Origin: Bacteroidia bacterium
GTDB lineage: Bacteria; Bacteroidota; Bacteroidia; Bacteroidales; CAJPTX01
Direction of reading: 5' to 3'
NCBI GenBank assembly: GCA_905373625.1
Contig: CAJPTS010000065.1
Location: 1-8,729 of the forward strand
Length of the DNA: 8,729 bases
Of this stretch, positions 6,225 through 8,729 are shown in pieces. The notes under the pieces are model-generated. The model was not told the DNA's origin. It ran no database searches and worked only from the letters and a program-made list of their open reading frames with translations. Made by a program: the position numbers and the translations under genes. Every line of letters starts with the position of its first letter. The stretch's first letter is position 1.

Positions 6225-6304
6225 CTGCACAAAAACTGTACGTTGCTAACAATTACAGGTTGCAGAAAATCAGTTAATTGCTTGATTTTATTTAAAGATA
6301 TCAT
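6218..6304 (-). CDS. Possible 28-residue small protein
   Basis: Candidate only. An ATG at 6304 opens 28 codons ending in TAA at 6218. It is preceded by AGAGGAG about 7 nt upstream, a better ribosome-binding site than most genes here have, and by a near-canonical minus-strand promoter at 6346-6378. The peptide begins MISLNKIKQLTDFLQP and is mixed in character, with no clear signal peptide or membrane segment. The reading frame stops just before the shared hairpin. I recognise no family. It could equally be an untranslated part of a long folE leader or chance, since 28 open codons are not unusual. Confidence 0.25.
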   Translation of the reverse strand: MISLNKIKQLTDFLQPVIVSNVQFLCRK

Positions 6305-6345
6305 CCAGTCGCTCCTCTTTACTGCCTTGAGTTTATCTTCTATCA

Positions 6346-6378
6346 CAAATGTAACTCTAGCTAGGCGCTAATCACAAA
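6346..6378 (-). promoter_or_regulatory. Near-canonical promoter pointing toward folE
   Basis: On the minus strand: -33 TTTG (6378-6375), 21-nt spacer, -7 TACATTTG (6353-6346). Transcription would begin near 6340, ahead of the 28-codon ORF and about 355 nt upstream of the folE ATG. It would cross the small-RNA hairpin from the opposite direction. Confidence 0.55.
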
Positions 6379-6437
6379 TATTCTTTCCGCTCTTTCTGTA
6401 CAAAGCCATTGTTTATGATTTGCAATTTCGGAATAAT

Positions 6438-6445
6438 TATCTTTG
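6438..6445 (+). promoter_or_regulatory. -7 element (TAtcTTTG) for fabD
   Basis: TATCTTTG is a perfect TAnnTTTG box. The nearest TTTG upstream (6419-6422) leaves only 15 nt, so the -33 half is weak. The predicted start near 6451 leaves about 24 nt of leader before ATG 6476, which supports that start over the in-frame ATG at 6458 and rules out the in-frame TTG at 6443, which overlaps the box. Confidence 0.65.
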
Positions 6446-6475
6446 CTCTACGAACAAATGAAAAAACTTTTTAGG

Positions 6476-7357
6476 ATGAAAGCATTTGTGTTTCCAGGAC
6501 AGGGTGCGCAGTACGTCGGAATGGGGAAGCCCCTTTTTGAGAACTCGCCCGAAGCAAAGAAGCTATTTACTCAAGCCAACGAGATTTTGGGATTTGCTAT
6601 TACAGACGTCATGTTTGAAGGACCCGAAGAGGCGCAACGACAGACAAAAGTCACACAACCAGCGGTCTTCTTACATTCTGTGATTTTGGCGCGTCTCTTT
6701 CCAAATTTCAAGCCTGATATGGTGGCAGGACACTCGCTCGGCGAGTTCAGCGCGCTCGTGGCTTGCGGCGCTCTTTCATTTGAAGACGGCTTACAATTAG
6801 TCTCGGCACGTGCTCAAGCCATGCAAGCTGCCTGCGAATTAGAGCCCTCCACTATGGCGGCTATCATTGGTTTGCCAGACGAGAAGGTAGAAGAGATTTG
6901 TCAAAGCATTACAGATGTTGTAGTACCTGCAAACTTCAACTGCCCTGGTCAATTGGTTATCTCGGGGAGCATGCGGGGGATAGAACAAGCTTGCGAAGCT
7001 ATGAAGGCGGCGGGCGCTAAACGCGCTTTACCCCTTAAAGTAGGCGGCGCTTTCCACAGCCCGCTAATGGAACCTGCGCGTCAGAAACTGGCTGAGGCCA
7101 TTGAGAAAACGCAATTTAATAAGCCATTATGCCCCATCTATCAGAATGTAGATGCTAAGCCCCACACAGATCCTGCTGAGATCAAGGCAAACCTAGTAAA
7201 GCAGCTCACAGCGCCCGTACGCTGGACGCAAATAGTGCATGCTATGGTGGCTGACGGAGCAACATCTTTTGTTGAACTCGGACCAGGCAATGTCTTACAA
7301 GGGCTAATAAAGAAGACAGAACCTACAGCCGAAGTGGAGAGCTTCCAAGAGTTGTAA
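6476..7357 (+). CDS. fabD: Malonyl-CoA:ACP transacylase (FabD)
   Basis: Cytoplasmic enzyme that moves the malonyl group from malonyl-CoA to acyl carrier protein, providing the extender unit for type II fatty acid synthesis. The start is taken at ATG 6476, giving MKAFVFPGQGAQ, the standard N-terminus, and 293 aa. The active-site residues are present: GQGAQ (8-12), nucleophile S87 in GHSLGE, R112 in SARAQAM, H194 in GAFHSPLM, and Q243 in KQLTAPVRW matching the oxyanion-region Gln of E. coli FabD. The ELGPGNVL block lies at 267-274. No fab or acpP neighbour is in the window: the gene has its own -7 box and a strong terminator, so it appears monocistronic. All catalytic residues are intact and nothing suggests a polyketide-type homologue. 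Confidence 0.96.
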   Translation: MKAFVFPGQGAQYVGMGKPLFENSPEAKKLFTQANEILGFAITDVMFEGPEEAQRQTKVTQPAVFLHSVILARLFPNFKPDMVAGHSLGEFSALVACGALSFEDGLQLVSARAQAMQAACELEPSTMAAIIGLPDEKVEEICQSITDVVVPANFNCPGQLVISGSMRGIEQACEAMKAAGAKRALPLKVGGAFHSPLMEPARQKLAEAIEKTQFNKPLCPIYQNVDAKPHTDPAEIKANLVKQLTAPVRWTQIVHAMVADGATSFVELGPGNVLQGLIKKTEPTAEVESFQEL

Positions 7358-7382
7358 GTCAATACACGGTCAGATTTGACAG

Positions 7383-7420
7383 AAAGGGTGTGTCAGATGA
7401 AACATGACACACCTTTTTTT
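7383..7420 (+). terminator. Intrinsic terminator of fabD
   Basis: GGTGTGTCA (7387-7395) pairs perfectly with TGACACACC (7405-7413), and the stem can extend outward by one G-T and three A-T pairs. The loop is 9 nt and seven T residues follow (7414-7420). It begins about 25 bp after the fabD stop. Confidence 0.9.
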
Positions 7421-7472
7421 GTGCAGTATTGCGCAAATCAGCTTTCGCTACTATTACTTTTTGTGCATACAC

Positions 7473-7510
7473 AAACAACGGACACCTCCCAAAGGAAGCG
7501 CCCGTTGTTT
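7473..7510 (-). terminator. Long hairpin downstream of the Ig-like/T9SS gene, possible terminator
   Basis: A 9-bp perfect outer stem AAACAACGG (7473-7481)/CCGTTGTTT (7502-7510) encloses, on the minus strand, an inner CTTCC-ttt-GGGAG stem, making a two-tier hairpin 22 bp after the stop of the minus-strand gene. The stem ends in only three T and no long T-tract follows, so it could be a weak terminator or an RNA-stabilising 3' structure. A second hairpin TTTGTG/CACAAA (7460-7475) overlaps it by three bases. Confidence 0.5.
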
Positions 7511-7531
7511 ACTACAAATTTTACTTCACAA

Positions 7532-8729
7532 CTACCTTTTTACCACCGTATAGGTTTTCGTTGCTCCATTCTCCGCCGTGAGGTGTAATAGATACATACC
7601 TGCGGGGAACGATGCGGTGTTAATGCGCGTTTCCGCGCCTTCTAAAGCGCCAAAAGCAACCTCAACGCCCTGCGTGTTGTACAAGGTGTATTTCCCGCGC
7701 ACATCATCGTTTGAAATGCGTAATTGAGTTTCAAACGGATTGGGCGACACTACAACGTTGGAGAACACTGCGTCTTCTACGGCTGTAGGCGGAATTACGG
7801 TTACCTTACAGGTATTGTTTACAGATTCATACTTCTCGCTTACGACGGTGATTGTCGTTTCGCCTGCTGCAATACCTTTTACTTTTCCATGCTCGTCGAC
7901 TGTGGCAATTGTCGGATCGTTCGAGCTCCATTTCACTCCCTTGTGCGTTGCACTTACAGGCTCAAAACTTACAGACAGTGTAACCTCTTTATTGGCTTCT
8001 ACACTCACTTCAGAAGGCGAGATAGTTAAGCCAGTAAGGACTACATCTTCTACTGTTACATTCACCTCGCAGATAGCTGTGTGACCACCGTCCTTCGTAG
8101 TTACGGTTATCGTGGCAGTGCCGACTGTTTTAGCTTCTACTAAACCCTTGTCTGAGACTGTAGCAACAGCCTCGTTTGAAGAACTCCACGTTACGGCTTT
8201 ATTCGTTGCATTAGTGGGCTCTACGCTTGTAATAAGCGTATGCGAAGTTCCCAGTTTGAGAGGTAGCGTTGCAGGGAAAAGTTTGACTCCCGTTACATCT
8301 ACTGGATCAGTGCCATCAGGCAGTTTTACAATCACACTGCACGTAGCAGTATGCCCTCCGTCTTCCGTAGTTACTGTAATGGTAGCTTTACCACCAGAAA
8401 CCGCTGTTACAGTGCCATCTTCTACTGTGGCAACCTCTGTATTATTGGAACTCCACGTTACCTTTTTATTCGTAGCATCTGACGGAGCAACAGTCGCTGT
8501 TAGAGTTGCTGTTTTGCCTTTTTCCAAAGAAAGTCTGGTTTGGGAAAGAGTAACGCCTGTGACGGGAATGATTACAGAAACTTCGCACGCAGCTGTATGA
8601 GAGCCATCTTCCGTTGTTACTGTAATAGTAGTTTTACCGCCTGAAACCGCAGTTATTGTGCCGTCTTCTACTGAGGCAACCTCTGTATTATTGGAACTCC
8701 ACGTTACCTTTTTATTCGTAGCATCTGAC
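7532..8729 (-). CDS. Secreted/surface protein with tandem Big_2 Ig-like domains and T9SS type A sorting domain (5' end missing)
   Basis: The frame is open to the right edge, so the N-terminus, including any signal peptide, lies outside; 398 codons are visible. The first codon that could be read as a start (TTG 8527) is inside a repeat and is not the real start. From the edge inward there are four bacterial Ig-like (Big_2) units, each with a conserved core such as ATNKKVTWSSNNTEVATVEDG, ending in a TxTxxxGxxTxxCxVxV strand: one partial (about 8564-8729), then about 8324-8563, 8051-8302 and 7796-8044. The last 74 residues (7535-7756) form a T9SS type A sorting domain: SPNPF, KYTLYNTQG, FPAGMYLLHL and the terminal TVVKR. 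In the family this domain directs export across the outer membrane and is then cleaved and replaced by an anchor. The function of the whole protein (adhesin, enzyme or other) depends on the missing N-terminal part. Confidence 0.9.
   Translation of the reverse strand, partial: SDATNKKVTWSSNNTEVASVEDGTITAVSGGKTTITVTTEDGSHTAACEVSVIIPVTGVTLSQTRLSLEKGKTATLTATVAPSDATNKKVTWSSNNTEVATVEDGTVTAVSGGKATITVTTEDGGHTATCSVIVKLPDGTDPVDVTGVKLFPATLPLKLGTSHTLITSVEPTNATNKAVTWSSSNEAVATVSDKGLVEAKTVGTATITVTTKDGGHTAICEVNVTVEDVVLTGLTISPSEVSVEANKEVTLSVSFEPVSATHKGVKWSSNDPTIATVDEHGKVKGIAAGETTITVVSEKYESVNNTCKVTVIPPTAVEDAVFSNVVVSPNPFETQLRISNDDVRGKYTLYNTQGVEVAFGALEGAETRINTASFPAGMYLLHLTAENGATKTYTVVKR
8429..8729 (-). repeat. 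Near-identical tandem repeat within the Ig-like gene (246-bp period)
   Basis: Bases 8429-8483 are identical to 8675-8729 over all 55 positions, an offset of 246 bp (82 codons). The sequence upstream of these blocks in each copy is also very similar with scattered differences. The next copy toward the 3' end is clearly more diverged and has a period of 267 bp. This indicates a recent duplication of one Ig-like unit, and more copies may lie beyond the edge. Confidence 0.85.

Larger units (their letters stand above)
5987..6475. other. folE-fabD divergent intergenic region
   Basis: 489 bp between two housekeeping genes. It holds two minus-strand promoter candidates (6018-6025, 6346-6378), a plus-strand promoter and terminator unit (6127-6224), a small minus-strand ORF (6218-6304) and the fabD -7 box (6438-6445). 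No larger coding sequence is seen. Its density of signals is higher than in the other spacers of the window. Confidence 0.6.

Noticed and set aside
6203..6277. 24-codon plus-strand ORF starting in the loop of the small-RNA hairpin
   Set aside because: Its ATG is inside the terminator loop and the frame extends beyond the T-tract, so it would not be transcribed intact.
6443..6475. Upstream starts for fabD (TTG 6443, ATG 6458)
   Set aside because: The TTG overlaps the -7 box and the ATG at 6458 would lie only a few bases after the predicted transcription start. ATG 6476 gives the standard MKAFVFPGQGAQ.
7376..7588. 70-residue plus-strand ORF downstream of fabD
   Set aside because: It runs through the fabD terminator hairpin and into the antisense of the T9SS gene. 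No promoter or family features.
7740..8084. 114-residue plus-strand ORF opposite the fourth Ig-like unit and the sorting domain
   Set aside because: Antisense shadow with the same biased composition and no homology I can recognise.
8525..8527. TTG at 8527 as the start of the Ig-like protein
   Set aside because: It is inside an Ig-like unit, and the frame with intact repeat sequence continues without a stop to the window edge.
8112..8600. 162-residue plus-strand ORF opposite the Ig-like repeats
   Set aside because: Shadow of the repeat-rich coding sequence. The same antisense openness recurs in each repeat and has no start context, and the real strand carries Big_2 and T9SS domains.
8051..8729. 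CRISPR or satellite-like array
   Set aside because: The repeat units are protein-coding Ig-like domains with periods of 246-267 bp and stay in frame. There are no short repeats with unique spacers.

Overview
The window looks like chromosomal DNA of a Bacteroidota (probably Bacteroidales) bacterium. Three things point there: promoters of the TTTG-N19..21-TAnnTTTG type, mostly weak or absent Shine-Dalgarno sequences, and a protein ending in a type A sorting domain of the type IX secretion system (T9SS). A Porphyromonas-like, protein-secreting anaerobe would fit, but the genus cannot be fixed from this sequence. There is no phage, insertion sequence, CRISPR array or integrase.

Layout from left to right. 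(1) aspS on the minus strand (91-1836) with its own -7 element. (2) A self-contained minus-strand tRNA-Asn(GUU) unit with promoter, gene and terminator (2072-2271). (3) folD on the plus strand (2502-3383) with a strong terminator. (4) A compact minus-strand operon, folE > UbiA-family prenyltransferase > CDF metal transporter (5986 down to 3548). Its three genes share one reading frame, and each junction is a TAA codon followed by 12 nt and the next start. (5) A 489-bp divergent intergenic region (5987-6475) that holds more signals than two housekeeping genes need: a plus-strand promoter-hairpin-T-tail unit of about 65 nt, and a near-canonical minus-strand promoter in front of a 28-codon ORF with a purine-rich ribosome-binding site. 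(6) fabD on the plus strand (start 6476) with its own -7 element and a strong terminator. (7) On the minus strand to the right edge, the 3' part of a large surface or secreted protein made of tandem bacterial Ig-like (Big_2) domains plus a T9SS C-terminal domain. The last two visible Ig-repeat copies share 55 identical bases that run into the window edge.

Functionally most of the window is housekeeping. It covers charging of tRNA-Asp, a tRNA-Asn gene, pterin and one-carbon folate metabolism (folE, folD), initiation of fatty acid synthesis (fabD), a quinone-type prenyltransferase and divalent metal export. The least explained parts are the folE-fabD intergenic region and the repeat-rich T9SS cargo gene.
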